From the NCBI GenBank assembly GCA_030019445.1, contig JASEEU010000011.1:1-41408 (forward strand): DNA of 41,408 nt, in the 5' to 3' direction. Below are positions 1 through 6,817 of the stretch, piece by piece. Below the pieces are notes generated by a model, which did no database searches, was not told the origin of the DNA, and saw only the letters and a list, made by a program, of their open reading frames with translations. The translations under genes were made by a program, and so were the position numbers. Source of the stretch: Anaerosomatales bacterium (lineage in GTDB: Bacteria; Actinomycetota; Coriobacteriia; Anaerosomatales; Anaerosomataceae). Positions within the stretch are counted from its first letter, which is position 1. Every line of letters starts with the position of its first letter.

Positions 1-69
1 CCGAGGCTACCCGACTCGCGTCAGGCATCCCACAGGGACAGAGTGACGTTAAGGATGCGCTGGTTAGAC
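1..69 (-). other. attC site of the second cassette, cut by the window edge
   Basis: Reading the minus strand, the inverse core GTCTAAC (69-63) lies just behind the stop codon of the protease gene. It is the exact complement of the core GTTAGAC that opens this cassette (951-945). An inner stem follows, GCATCC (minus) with GGATGC about 25 bases on. I see no clean GTTRRRY at the far end inside the window. Either the site continues past base 1, or it ends in the degenerate core GTCGGGT (15-9). Confidence 0.7.
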
Positions 70-83
70 CGCACCCACGTGTC

Positions 84-923
84 CTAGCCCTCAGAAGCCA
101 GACCCTTGAGTACTACCTGATGCGCGACATCAACTGTCTCAGCGATTCTGTCGACCGGCACAATGACGGCCAAACCCGAGTTCTCTTCGAAGATGACCCT
201 TGGCCGTTTGGTCTGAGCACTGATGGCCACATCCTGATATGGCACGTAGGCCGACACTATGCCAAGCAGGCTCGATTTCCCGTACGACTGCGTACCTTGT
301 ATTGAGACAACCTCCGGTCGTGTAAGAACCGGTCCACCGCTGTTGCCTGGGAAGATTGACGCGTCCACAAGGAACACTGCGCTTGCGCCCGCAATTGCGT
401 CGCGAATTCGCGCCACAACGCCCTGCCGTACAACGACGTAGTTGCGCTCATTACCAGGATCGCCAAGTGGAAAACCAAGGACAAACACACCGTTGCCCTC
501 GCACACGCCATTGGCTTCAGCTGCAGCCAAGTCCATGACGTGGCTGTTGGACTGGAAGTAAGAGAACTGAATCCCTTGATCCTTCAGGAGGTTCACATTG
601 ATCGGAACGGCCGCGACGTCAACGCCCGGGACAGGATGCAGCGAGTACAGGGCGTTCCCTTCTGCATCTACGAGTGCAAGGTCATACATTCGCGCCGGCT
701 CACCCACCTGGGGATTGAATCTCAGAACCGCAGCGGTGGAGCCCTCGAAGACGTGACGGTTGGTGACAAGGTAGACGCGGAAGTGCGACTGCCCGGGCTC
801 ATCACCTTCACCCATGTAGACGCCGTAAAGGAAGCCAGTCGCCCCGAAGCTTACGTTGCCCTGCTCGTCACGGAATCCAATCGCGGTAACGCAATCAAGA
901 AAGAACCCCGGAATCAACGCCAC
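84..923 (-). CDS. Trypsin-like serine protease (integron cassette gene)
   Basis: A 279-residue S1-family (chymotrypsin-fold) peptidase domain with no other domain. The triad is visible: His57 in TNRHV, Asp102 in GVDVAAVPIN and Ser195 in PGNSGGPV. There is no convincing signal peptide, so it probably acts in the cytoplasm. It starts with GTG behind a GGGGGG ribosome site 7 bases upstream. It occupies a cassette by itself, between the core GTTAGAC (951-945) and the inverse core GTCTAAC (69-63). Stand-alone trypsin-like proteases of this kind occur in bacterial accessory and defence loci, but nothing here shows a partner or substrate. The fold is secure; the role is unknown. Confidence 0.85.
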   Translation of the reverse strand: MALIPGFFLDCVTAIGFRDEQGNVSFGATGFLYGVYMGEGDEPGQSHFRVYLVTNRHVFEGSTAAVLRFNPQVGEPARMYDLALVDAEGNALYSLHPVPGVDVAAVPINVNLLKDQGIQFSYFQSNSHVMDLAAAEANGVCEGNGVFVLGFPLGDPGNERNYVVVRQGVVARIRDAIAGASAVFLVDASIFPGNSGGPVLTRPEVVSIQGTQSYGKSSLLGIVSAYVPYQDVAISAQTKRPRVIFEENSGLAVIVPVDRIAETVDVAHQVVLKGLASEG

Positions 924-944
924 ACTAGTTCCCCCCTACTGTCG

Positions 945-1032
945 GTCTAACGTCTCGGCGCTTCAGCTGCGCGCCGAAGCGCTCTCTTCGTAGCCTACAC
1001 CGTGGCGCGTCAGCTGGAAGCGCTTGTTAGGC
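945..1032 (-). other. attC recombination site of the first cassette
   Basis: On the minus strand the 88-base site starts with the inverse core GCCTAAC (1032-1026) and ends with the core GTTAGAC (951-945). The inner arms are GCGCTTCCAGCTGACGCG and CGCGCAGCTGAAGCGC. They pair fully except for one extra C and one extra A in the first arm, which matches the extrahelical bases that IntI recognises in folded attC sites. The stop codon (TAA) of the upstream cassette gene lies inside GCCTAAC, as is common in cassettes. The terminal loop is about 32 bases. Confidence 0.92.
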
Positions 1033-1611
1033 CGACTCGCGCAACCCCGGATCCTCATCCAGTGCTTGCTGCAGCAAGGATTCCCGCCGGCGCTCCGACA
1101 GCCACGTGCTGAGCTCGACGCGCAGGTGGACTCGATACCATGGCCGCCGCCATCCCACCAGCAGGCTCAGTGCGATCCACAGCGCCAGAATGCCGATCAA
1201 GATTGCATCCGAGAACAAGGCCCAGGGCCACAGCCAAACCGTCATGACCGCGAGCACAAGTGCCATCAGCGGCAGCAGCCCGAACCACCCCGTAGCGTCG
1301 AGAATCTGCATCTTTGTGCGCAGATACTCCCGCGGGTCCGCGCTGCCACGCTCAGCGCTCAAAGTAAGATACAGGCAGTCCGCGAGGTAGCTTCGCCAGC
1401 TATCCCAACCGATGTAGAGCACAGCCAGGAACACTGCAAGGACTGTGAAGAGAGTTGCACTGAAGCGGCCGGCCCACGAGCGCGCGAGCAGCAGACCGAC
1501 GGACCCCGCGATGACGAGCGCGATCACAACTGCGGCAGTCGGAGGTGAGACTTGACGGAGGAGAGAACGGTAATGCTCGGGGGACTGGAGGACTGTCGTT
1601 TCTCTCTCCAC
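1027..1611 (-). CDS. Small integral membrane protein of unknown function (integron cassette gene)
   Basis: A 194-residue protein with about four hydrophobic segments in two pairs: roughly 24-44, 50-68, then 106-127 and 132-152. The first pair and second pair are separated by a charged linker (about 70-105), and a charged, Arg/Glu-rich C-terminal tail of about 40 residues follows. I recognise no family and see no catalytic motif. The start is GTG with GGGAG five bases upstream. It is the first cassette after attI, and its stop codon lies in the attC inverse core. A membrane protein of this layout could be structural, a transport accessory or a toxin/immunity-type component; the sequence does not decide. 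Confidence 0.75.
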   Translation of the reverse strand: MERETTVLQSPEHYRSLLRQVSPPTAAVVIALVIAGSVGLLLARSWAGRFSATLFTVLAVFLAVLYIGWDSWRSYLADCLYLTLSAERGSADPREYLRTKMQILDATGWFGLLPLMALVLAVMTVWLWPWALFSDAILIGILALWIALSLLVGWRRPWYRVHLRVELSTWLSERRRESLLQQALDEDPGLRESA

Positions 1612-1630
1612 CTAATCTCCCAAGTGTTCG

Positions 1631-1680
1631 GCCTAACAACGATTCTGTTGTCAGAATACGCCTGCACGCTGACAGCGTGT
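1631..1680 (-). other. Candidate attI site at the intI-array junction
   Basis: The core GTTAGGC (minus, 1637-1631) opens the first cassette, so attI must abut it. Immediately on the intI side lie nested inverted repeats: ACAAC (1636-1640) with GTTGT (1647-1651), ATTCTG (1642-1647) with CAGAAT (1652-1657), and CACGCTG (1665-1671) with CAGCGTG (1673-1679), the last separated by a single base. The first overlaps the core and could be the paired L and R integrase boxes; the others could be accessory binding sites. The core position is firm; the extent of attI is inferred. Confidence 0.65.
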
Positions 1681-1820
1681 AGTCCGCTGCCGCCCGGCTT
1701 GGAGCCTTGGGTCGGCCGCATCTGGCGATCTCCAGTCTCGATAACCGAGGCGCTGGCGACGCCGGTCACGACGCCGCGCGCTGCGAGTCCCAGCCCTCCG
1801 TGGACCCTTCGTCTCTGCGG
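1638..1820. other. Intergenic stretch between intI and the array
   Basis: About 180 bases with no gene. Apart from the inverted repeats next to the cassette junction, it holds a six-base stem, CTGCGG with CCGCAG (1815-1829), whose three-base loop is the intI stop codon. I looked for a cassette promoter reading leftwards. The best -10 is TATTCT (1658-1653), with no convincing -35. Confidence 0.5.
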
Positions 1821-2786
1821 CTACCGCAGCCCGTCGAGGGGACTCCGCACACCGCAGCCGCCGCGGTTGAGCACGTGCGTGTAGACCATCGTCGTGGAAA
1901 CGCCCTTGTGCCCGAGCAGCTCTTGGATCGTCCGGATGTCGTAGCCGTTCTCCAGCAGGTGCGTCGCGAACGAGTGCCGGAACGTGTGGCAACCGACCTG
2001 TTTGGCGATGCCGGCGCGTCGCACCGCCTCCTTGACCGCGCGCTGCACGATCGTCGGATGCACGTGATGCCGTCCCTGCCGTCCGGTCCTCGCGTCGCGC
2101 CACCGCCGCTGCTGCGGGAAGACCCACTGCCACCGCCAGTCCGTCGGCGCGGCCGGGTACTTCCGGTCGAGGGCGTCAGGCAACAGCACCGCGCCCCACC
2201 CGTCGGCCAGGTCGCGCTCGTGCAGAGCACGCACTCCTCGCAGATGCCCCTGCAGCTCCGGTTTGAGCGCCTCGGGCAGCATCGTCACCCGGTCGCGGTC
2301 GCCCTTGCCCCGCCGCACGCAGATCTCGTTACGGCGGAAATCGATGTCCTGCACGCGCAGTCGCAAGCACTCCATCAGCCGCATGCCGGTGCCGTACATG
2401 AGCGAGGCGACCAGCCGGCTCTCGCCGTCCAGTTCGGCGAGCACCGCGCGGACCTCGGCCGGCGTCATGACCACGGGCACGCGATGCGACCGCGGCGCGC
2501 GAACCAGCCCTTCGAGGTCGCCGAGCTCCCTGCCGAGGACGTGTCGATACAGGAACAGCAGCGCCGAGAGGGCCTGCGTCTGCGTGGATGCGCTGACGTG
2601 ATCAGCCACCGCGAGATGCGTCAGGAACGCGTTCACCTCGGCCTCGCCCATGTCGGCAGGATGCCTGACCCCGTGGAACCGGATGAAGCGCAGCACCCAG
2701 CGGCAGTACGCCTGCTCCGTGCGCGGACTGTAGTGGCGCACGCGCAGGGCGTGACGCATCTGGTCCATCAGGCGTGACCGAGGCAT
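1821..2786 (-). CDS. intI: Integron integrase (tyrosine recombinase IntI)
   Basis: A 321-residue tyrosine recombinase that would recombine attC with attI. An N-terminal SAM-like DNA-binding domain (about 5-90, [11 protein letters not shown]) precedes the catalytic domain. Catalytic residues are present: Arg136 ([12 protein letters not shown]), Lys161, His267 and Arg270 ([12 protein letters not shown]), His293 ([11 protein letters not shown]) and Tyr302 (YTHVLNRGG). The insertion that separates IntI from other tyrosine recombinases is clear at about 207-225 ([19 protein letters not shown]). The ATG at 2786 has AGGAAGGA five bases upstream; an ATG at 2813 is in frame but lacks a ribosome site. 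It lies 68 bases behind leuD on the same strand. It is intact, so probably active. Confidence 0.95.
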   Translation of the reverse strand: MPRSRLMDQMRHALRVRHYSPRTEQAYCRWVLRFIRFHGVRHPADMGEAEVNAFLTHLAVADHVSASTQTQALSALLFLYRHVLGRELGDLEGLVRAPRSHRVPVVMTPAEVRAVLAELDGESRLVASLMYGTGMRLMECLRLRVQDIDFRRNEICVRRGKGDRDRVTMLPEALKPELQGHLRGVRALHERDLADGWGAVLLPDALDRKYPAAPTDWRWQWVFPQQRRWRDARTGRQGRHHVHPTIVQRAVKEAVRRAGIAKQVGCHTFRHSFATHLLENGYDIRTIQELLGHKGVSTTMVYTHVLNRGGCGVRSPLDGLR

Positions 2787-2854
2787 GGTGTCCTTCCTGA
2801 CAGGGAAGGACATCGTCTCGCTTCGGACTTAACAGACGCGAACCGGATCCTGAC

Positions 2855-3355
2855 CTACAGCGCGAAGCCCCCGTGCTTCTTGAAGTGCTCCACGAGCCCG
2901 CCATCGGCGAGCAGCTGCGCCATGACCGCCGGCAGCGGCTTGATGGCGATGTCGATGCCCTTGGTCACATCGCGGAGCACGCCGCCCGTGAGGTCGAGCT
3001 CGAGCTCGTCGCCGTCGTCGATGAGGTCGGTGTCGCACTCCACCACCGGGAGGCCGGTGTTGATGGCGTTGCGGTAGAAGATCCGCGCGAAGCTCTTGGC
3101 GAGCACCGCCTTGGTGTTGGAGTGGATGAGCACGAGCGGCGCCTGTTCGCGCGACGAGCCCATGCCGAAGTTCTTCCCCGCCACGAGGAAGCCGCCCTCG
3201 GGCTTGACCTTGTCGTAGTACCCGGGGTCCAGCTCCTCCATGGCGTGCACCGCCATGGCCTCCATATCGGCGGACTTGAACTTGTACTTGCCGGAGATGA
3301 TGTAGTCCGTGTTGATGTCATCCCCGTACTTGAACGCTCTGGCCGAGAGCTTCAT
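2855..3355 (-). CDS. leuD: 3-isopropylmalate/homoaconitate dehydratase small subunit (LeuD-like)
   Basis: A 166-residue swivelling-domain subunit of an aconitase-family dehydratase. It forms the active site together with the large subunit encoded just upstream. Family signatures are NTDYIISGKY near residue 15, NFGMGSSREQAP near 62 and AKSFARIFYRNAINTGLP near 85. The length is that of the short archaeal-type LeuD/HacB group. Its ATG follows the LeuC stop codon directly, so translation is coupled. Whether the complex isomerises isopropylmalate (leucine) or homocitrate cannot be settled by eye, because the upstream condensing enzyme looks NifV-type. The name leuD is used for the family. Confidence 0.85.
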   Translation of the reverse strand: MKLSARAFKYGDDINTDYIISGKYKFKSADMEAMAVHAMEELDPGYYDKVKPEGGFLVAGKNFGMGSSREQAPLVLIHSNTKAVLAKSFARIFYRNAINTGLPVVECDTDLIDDGDELELDLTGGVLRDVTKGIDIAIKPLPAVMAQLLADGGLVEHFKKHGGFAL

Positions 3356-4636
3356 CTACCGCTCCCCTCCCTCGAAGTACTTCCGGGGGTCGGTGATCTT
3401 CCCCTCGATCACAGACGCGGCCACCGTCGCCGGGCTTCCCAGGTAGATGAACGCGTTGGAGTTGCCCATGCGGCCCTTGAAGTTGCGGTTGGCCGTGGAG
3501 ATGACGTTCTCGCCGTCGCTCGGCACGCCGTTGTGCGTGCCGACGCACGGACCGCAGCCCGGCGTCACAAGCGCGGCGCCGGCCGCCACGAGCGTCTGGA
3601 TGTAGCCCGCCTCGATGGCGTCGAGCAGGATCCTGCGCGACGCGGGGGCCACGATGAAGCGCACATCAGAGTGCACCTGCCTGCCCTCGAGAATCTTCGC
3701 GGCGATCGCCAGGTCTTCCAGGCGGCCGTTGGTGCACGTGCCGAGCACACCCTCGGCGATGGGCGTACCCTCCACGTCCTCGATCGGCGAGACGTTGTCG
3801 ACCGCATGCGGCTTGGCGACCTGCGGGCCGATGACGCTCGCGTCGATCGCGAGCTCGCGCACGTACGTGGCATCGGCATCGGGAGCGACCGGATCGGGCG
3901 TCTTGTCGCCCCGGCCCTCGTACCAGGCGAGCGTCTTCTCATCGGCCTCCATCAGGCCCGCCTTCGCGCCCACCTCGATCGCCATGTTCGACATCGTCAT
4001 GCGCGCCTCCACCGAGAGCGCCTCGATCACCGGCCCGTGGAACTCGATCGCCTCGTAGGTGGCGCCGTCCACGCCGATCTGTCCGGCGAGGTAGAGCACG
4101 AGGTCCTTGCTGAAGACGCCCGGCTTCAACTCGCCTTCGTAGGTGACCTTCATGGTCTCCGGCACCTTGAACCACAGCTTGCCGGCGGCCATCGCCGCGG
4201 CGCCGTCGGTGGAGCCCACGCCGGTGGAGAAGACGTTGAGCGCGCCGTAGGTGCACGTGTGGCTGTCGCAGCCGACCATCAGGTCGCCCGGCACCACGTG
4301 GCCCTTCTCGGGAATGAGCTGGTGGCAGACGCCCTCGCCCACATCGTAGACGGCGCACCCGGTCTTCTTGCCGAACTCGCGCATCATGGTGTGCAGTGCG
4401 CTCACGCCCTCGAGCGGGCTCGGCGAGCTGTGGTCCATGACCACCGCCACCTTGCCCGGGTCGAACACCTTCTCGACGCCCATGTTCTCAAGCGCCCGGA
4501 TGGCGAGCGGCGAGGTGCCGTCCTGCCCCATCACGAAGTCGACGTCGGCGACCACGATGTCGCCAGCGCGCGCGTCGGTCCCTGCGTGTGCCGAGAAGAT
4601 CTTCTCGGCGATCGTCTTGCCTGCTATCGGACTCAC
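3356..4636 (-). CDS. leuC: 3-isopropylmalate/homoaconitate dehydratase large subunit (LeuC-like)
   Basis: A 426-residue aconitase-family large subunit of the short archaeal (LeuC2/HacA) type. It carries the 4Fe-4S cluster; candidate cysteines lie in VLGTCTNGRLED and in TPGCGPCVGTHNG. Substrate motifs MDHSSPSP and GCDSHTCTYGALN are present. The GTG start (4636) overlaps the stop of the upstream gene as GTGA, with AAAGGGG just before it. The frame stays open further upstream, but that stretch only mirrors the overlapping condensing-enzyme gene and is not coding. It forms an operon with the upstream acyltransferase and downstream leuD. Confidence 0.88.
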   Translation of the reverse strand: MSPIAGKTIAEKIFSAHAGTDARAGDIVVADVDFVMGQDGTSPLAIRALENMGVEKVFDPGKVAVVMDHSSPSPLEGVSALHTMMREFGKKTGCAVYDVGEGVCHQLIPEKGHVVPGDLMVGCDSHTCTYGALNVFSTGVGSTDGAAAMAAGKLWFKVPETMKVTYEGELKPGVFSKDLVLYLAGQIGVDGATYEAIEFHGPVIEALSVEARMTMSNMAIEVGAKAGLMEADEKTLAWYEGRGDKTPDPVAPDADATYVRELAIDASVIGPQVAKPHAVDNVSPIEDVEGTPIAEGVLGTCTNGRLEDLAIAAKILEGRQVHSDVRFIVAPASRRILLDAIEAGYIQTLVAAGAALVTPGCGPCVGTHNGVPSDGENVISTANRNFKGRMGNSNAFIYLGSPATVAASVIEGKITDPRKYFEGGER

Positions 4637-5823
4637 CGCCCCTTTGCCGCTTTGGTCTCGGCCTTCCAATCGTTGTAGATGTAGACGAGCTCTTTGTCGA
4701 ACAGCGCCCGCTTGAGCTCGACCGCCATCGTCCTGACCCGCGGGAGCAGGTCGGCCGCCTCCTCCTTGCTGAGCTCGATGCCGTACTCGTGGAACTTGAG
4801 CTCGAGCGCCTTGGAGCCCGAGTGCTTGCCGATGACGATCTGGCGCTCCAGCCCCACCTCGTCCGGGCTGAAGACCTCGTAGGTCTTGGGGTTCTTGATG
4901 ACGCCGTCGGCGTGGATGCCGCTCTCGTGCGCGAACATGTTGGAGCCGATGACCGACTTCCAGATGGGGATCTTGCGCCCGGCCGCCTTCATGACGTACT
5001 CCGCGATCTCGCGGAACCGCGTGGTGTCCACGCCGATCCCCACGTCCTCGATGTACTTGAGCGCCATCACGACCTCCTCGAGCGCCGCGTTGCCCGCGCG
5101 CTCGCCGAGGCCGGCGACGGTCGTGTTCACCCACGTCGCGCCGGCGTGGATGCCCGCGATCGCGTTGGCGACCGCCATGCCGAAGTCGTTGTGCGTGTGC
5201 ATCTCGATCTCGATGCCGGTGAGGTCGCGCAGCGCCTTCACGACGTTGTAGGTGCGGAACGGCTCCATGACGCCGATGGTGTCGCAGAAGCGCAGCCGGT
5301 CGGCACCCTCGGCGCGCGCGGCTTGCGCGTACTCGATCAGGAACGACAGCTCGGTGCGCGAGGCGTCCTCGGCGTTGACCGAGACGTACATCCCCTCGGA
5401 TTTGGCGTAGGCGACCGCCTCCCTGATGGAGGAGATGACCCACGCGCGGTCCTTCTTGAGCTTGGTCTCGATATGGATGTCCGAGGTGGCGAGCGAGATC
5501 GCCACGGCGTCCACGCCGCACTCGATGGACGTCTTGATGTCGGGGATGTTGGCCCGGTTCCACGCGAGCACCGATGCGTTCAGGCCGAGGTGCGCGATCT
5601 CCTCGATGACGTCGCGCTCGTCGCCCCCCATCGCGGGGATGCCGACCTCGAGCTGATGCACGCCGATCTCATCAAGGAGCCGCGCGATGCGGATCTTTTC
5701 CTTGTTGGCGAACACGACACCCGCGGTCTGCTCGCCGTCGCGCAGGGTCGTGTCGTCGATCCTGACGTCGACCACGCCGAGACGGCTCTCGACCGGGAAG
5801 TTCTTGGGCATGCGCCTGTCCAA
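4633..5823 (-). CDS. Homocitrate synthase-like (NifV-type) acyltransferase
   Basis: A 396-residue member of the DRE-TIM family, which condenses acetyl-CoA with a 2-oxo acid. The motif is DTTLRDGEQTAGVVF near residue 24, typical of NifV-type homocitrate synthases rather than GEQSPG of LeuA. The metal-site motif MHTHNDFGMAVANA (about 208-221) and GLGERAGN are intact. There is no LeuA-type regulatory domain, so leucine feedback is unlikely. The start is TTG, with AGGAGG six bases upstream; the ATG four codons on lies 18 bases from that site. It is first in an operon with leuC and leuD. Possible products are homocitrate (2-oxoadipate or lysine-type chemistry, or a cofactor) or isopropylmalate/citramalate. 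Confidence 0.82.
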   Translation of the reverse strand: MDRRMPKNFPVESRLGVVDVRIDDTTLRDGEQTAGVVFANKEKIRIARLLDEIGVHQLEVGIPAMGGDERDVIEEIAHLGLNASVLAWNRANIPDIKTSIECGVDAVAISLATSDIHIETKLKKDRAWVISSIREAVAYAKSEGMYVSVNAEDASRTELSFLIEYAQAARAEGADRLRFCDTIGVMEPFRTYNVVKALRDLTGIEIEMHTHNDFGMAVANAIAGIHAGATWVNTTVAGLGERAGNAALEEVVMALKYIEDVGIGVDTTRFREIAEYVMKAAGRKIPIWKSVIGSNMFAHESGIHADGVIKNPKTYEVFSPDEVGLERQIVIGKHSGSKALELKFHEYGIELSKEEAADLLPRVRTMAVELKRALFDKELVYIYNDWKAETKAAKGR

Positions 5824-5938
5824 CGACTACCTCCTCTGGATACGGCTACGCCACGGCTGCCGCACCGCTGCATCACTACGAGGGTCATATGCGAAGACCG
5901 GACGACGTTGTCCGGTGCCCCACCGGAGAGTATGCGGT

Positions 5939-5968
5939 ATTGTAGCGGTTCGGGCGGTCGAGCGTCCA
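5939..5968 (-). promoter_or_regulatory. Candidate promoter of the nifV-type/leuCD operon
   Basis: On the minus strand TGGACG (5968-5963) and TACAAT (5944-5939) are separated by 18 bases and resemble a housekeeping sigma -35/-10 pair. The leader to the TTG start is about 110 bases. It contains the hairpin CCGGAC/GTCCGG (5898-5915), which lacks a T-run. I found no leucine-rich leader peptide. Confidence 0.4.
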
Positions 5969-6012
5969 CGCGCCGCCACGCAGGCGACATGCGATCGTTC
6001 CCTGGAGGGCCC

Positions 6013-6525
6013 ATGCATATCACGGTCCGCGCTGCCGAGCCCCGTGACGCGGCGCCCATCGCCGCGATCTACAACCAGGCGGTAGTGGGCTCCACGGCCA
6101 CCTTCGACACCGAGCGTCAGACCGTCGAGGCCCGCTCGGCCTGGCTCGAAGGTCGTCCGGCACATCATCCGGTGCTCGTCGCCGAGCTGGACGACGCGGT
6201 CGTGGGTTGGGCGTCCTTCTCGGCATGGTCGCCCCGGCCGGCCTACGACACCACGGTCGAGATCTCCATCTACGTCGACGGCGCGCACCGCGGGCTCGGC
6301 ATCGGCCCGCGCCTCGGCCGGGAGCTCATCGAGCGCGCGCCCGCGCTCGGCATCCGCACGATCCTCTCGCGCGTGTGCACGGAGAACGAGGCGAGCATCC
6401 GTATGGGCGAACGTCTCGGCTTCACGCCGGTGGGCGTCATGCACCAGGTCGGGCGCAAGTTCGGCCGATGGCTCGACGTGCTCGTCGCCGAGCTCGTGCT
6501 TGCCGAGACCGACGCCGGGCCCTGA
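6013..6525 (+). CDS. GNAT-family N-acetyltransferase (phosphinothricin/methionine-sulfoximine type)
   Basis: A 170-residue single-domain GNAT enzyme that transfers acetyl from acetyl-CoA to an amine. The cofactor loop is HRGLGIGPRLGRELIERA (about 95-112). The N-terminal IYNQAVVGSTATFDTE and C-terminal GFTPVGVMHQVGRKFGRWLDV match the Pat/MddA subgroup, which acts on phosphinothricin, methionine sulfoximine or sulfone. The ATG at 6013 has GGAGG four bases upstream. The frame is open for more than a kilobase before it, but that part is antisense to the leuC/nifV-type genes. It is monocistronic and divergent from that operon. The exact substrate is unknown. Confidence 0.88.
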   Translation: MHITVRAAEPRDAAPIAAIYNQAVVGSTATFDTERQTVEARSAWLEGRPAHHPVLVAELDDAVVGWASFSAWSPRPAYDTTVEISIYVDGAHRGLGIGPRLGRELIERAPALGIRTILSRVCTENEASIRMGERLGFTPVGVMHQVGRKFGRWLDVLVAELVLAETDAGP

Positions 6526-6622
6526 GACGCGCGGCAGGCGGCCTGCGCCGGGGTGTCACGAACCGAACGCGGACGGGCACACTTCACGTAGGACGACCGC
6601 AGGCGGGCGGAAGGAGGCGCGC

Positions 6623-6817
6623 ATGAAACCGGTCGTGGACAGGGACCTCTGCATCGGCTGCGGGCTGTGCGAGGACACGTGCCCCGACGTGTTCGTGGTC
6701 GAAGACGACGGCATCGCGCGGGTGATCGACGAGGATCCGCCGCACGAGCTGTACGCGGACATCGAGGCGTGCGTCGAGCTCTGCCCGGTCGAGGCCATCA
6801 GCATCGAAGGCGCCTAG
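6623..6817 (+). CDS. Single-cluster [4Fe-4S] ferredoxin
   Basis: A 64-residue soluble electron carrier. The N-terminal motif CIGCGLCEDTCPDVF provides three ligands, and the C-terminal ACVELCPVEAI provides the fourth. In this family the two remaining cysteines form a disulfide, so one cubane cluster is expected, as in Thermotoga or Desulfovibrio ferredoxins. The protein is acidic and of typical length. The ATG has AAGGAGG five bases upstream. Its stop overlaps the end of the convergent glycosyltransferase gene by four bases. Its redox partner is not in the window. Confidence 0.92.
   Translation: MKPVVDRDLCIGCGLCEDTCPDVFVVEDDGIARVIDEDPPHELYADIEACVELCPVEAISIEGA

Larger units (their letters stand above)
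1..2786 (-). mobile_element. Integron in inverted arrangement: intI, attI and at least two cassettes
   Basis: An intact integron integrase gene (2786-1821) is followed downstream, on the same strand, by a core site GTTAGGC (1637-1631), a membrane-protein gene, a full attC (1032-945), a serine-protease gene and the start of a second attC (from 69 leftwards). Each cassette begins with a GTTRRRY core that is the exact reverse complement of the RYYYAAC core behind its gene: GTTAGGC with GCCTAAC, and GTTAGAC with GTCTAAC. This is the signature of cassettes inserted by site-specific recombination. In class 1 integrons intI points away from the array; here it points into it. The cassette DNA looks less GC-rich than the chromosome. 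The array continues beyond the left edge. Confidence 0.88.

Noticed and set aside
1815-1829. Hairpin around the intI stop codon as a terminator
   Set aside because: The stem is only six bases, the loop is the stop codon itself and no T-run follows; it may be chance.
2827-2833. ACTTAAC, a core-site-like RYYYAAC between leuD and intI
   Set aside because: It has no partner core, no attC arms and lies on the wrong side of intI for this array; such heptamers are frequent by chance.
2873-4678. Long plus-strand open frame opposite leuC/leuD
   Set aside because: Same mirror-frame composition; the minus strand carries clear aconitase-family motifs.
4637-5563. Upstream extension of the leuC frame
   Set aside because: The stretch is an off-frame reading of the condensing-enzyme gene; LeuC homology and a ribosome site begin at the GTG at 4636.
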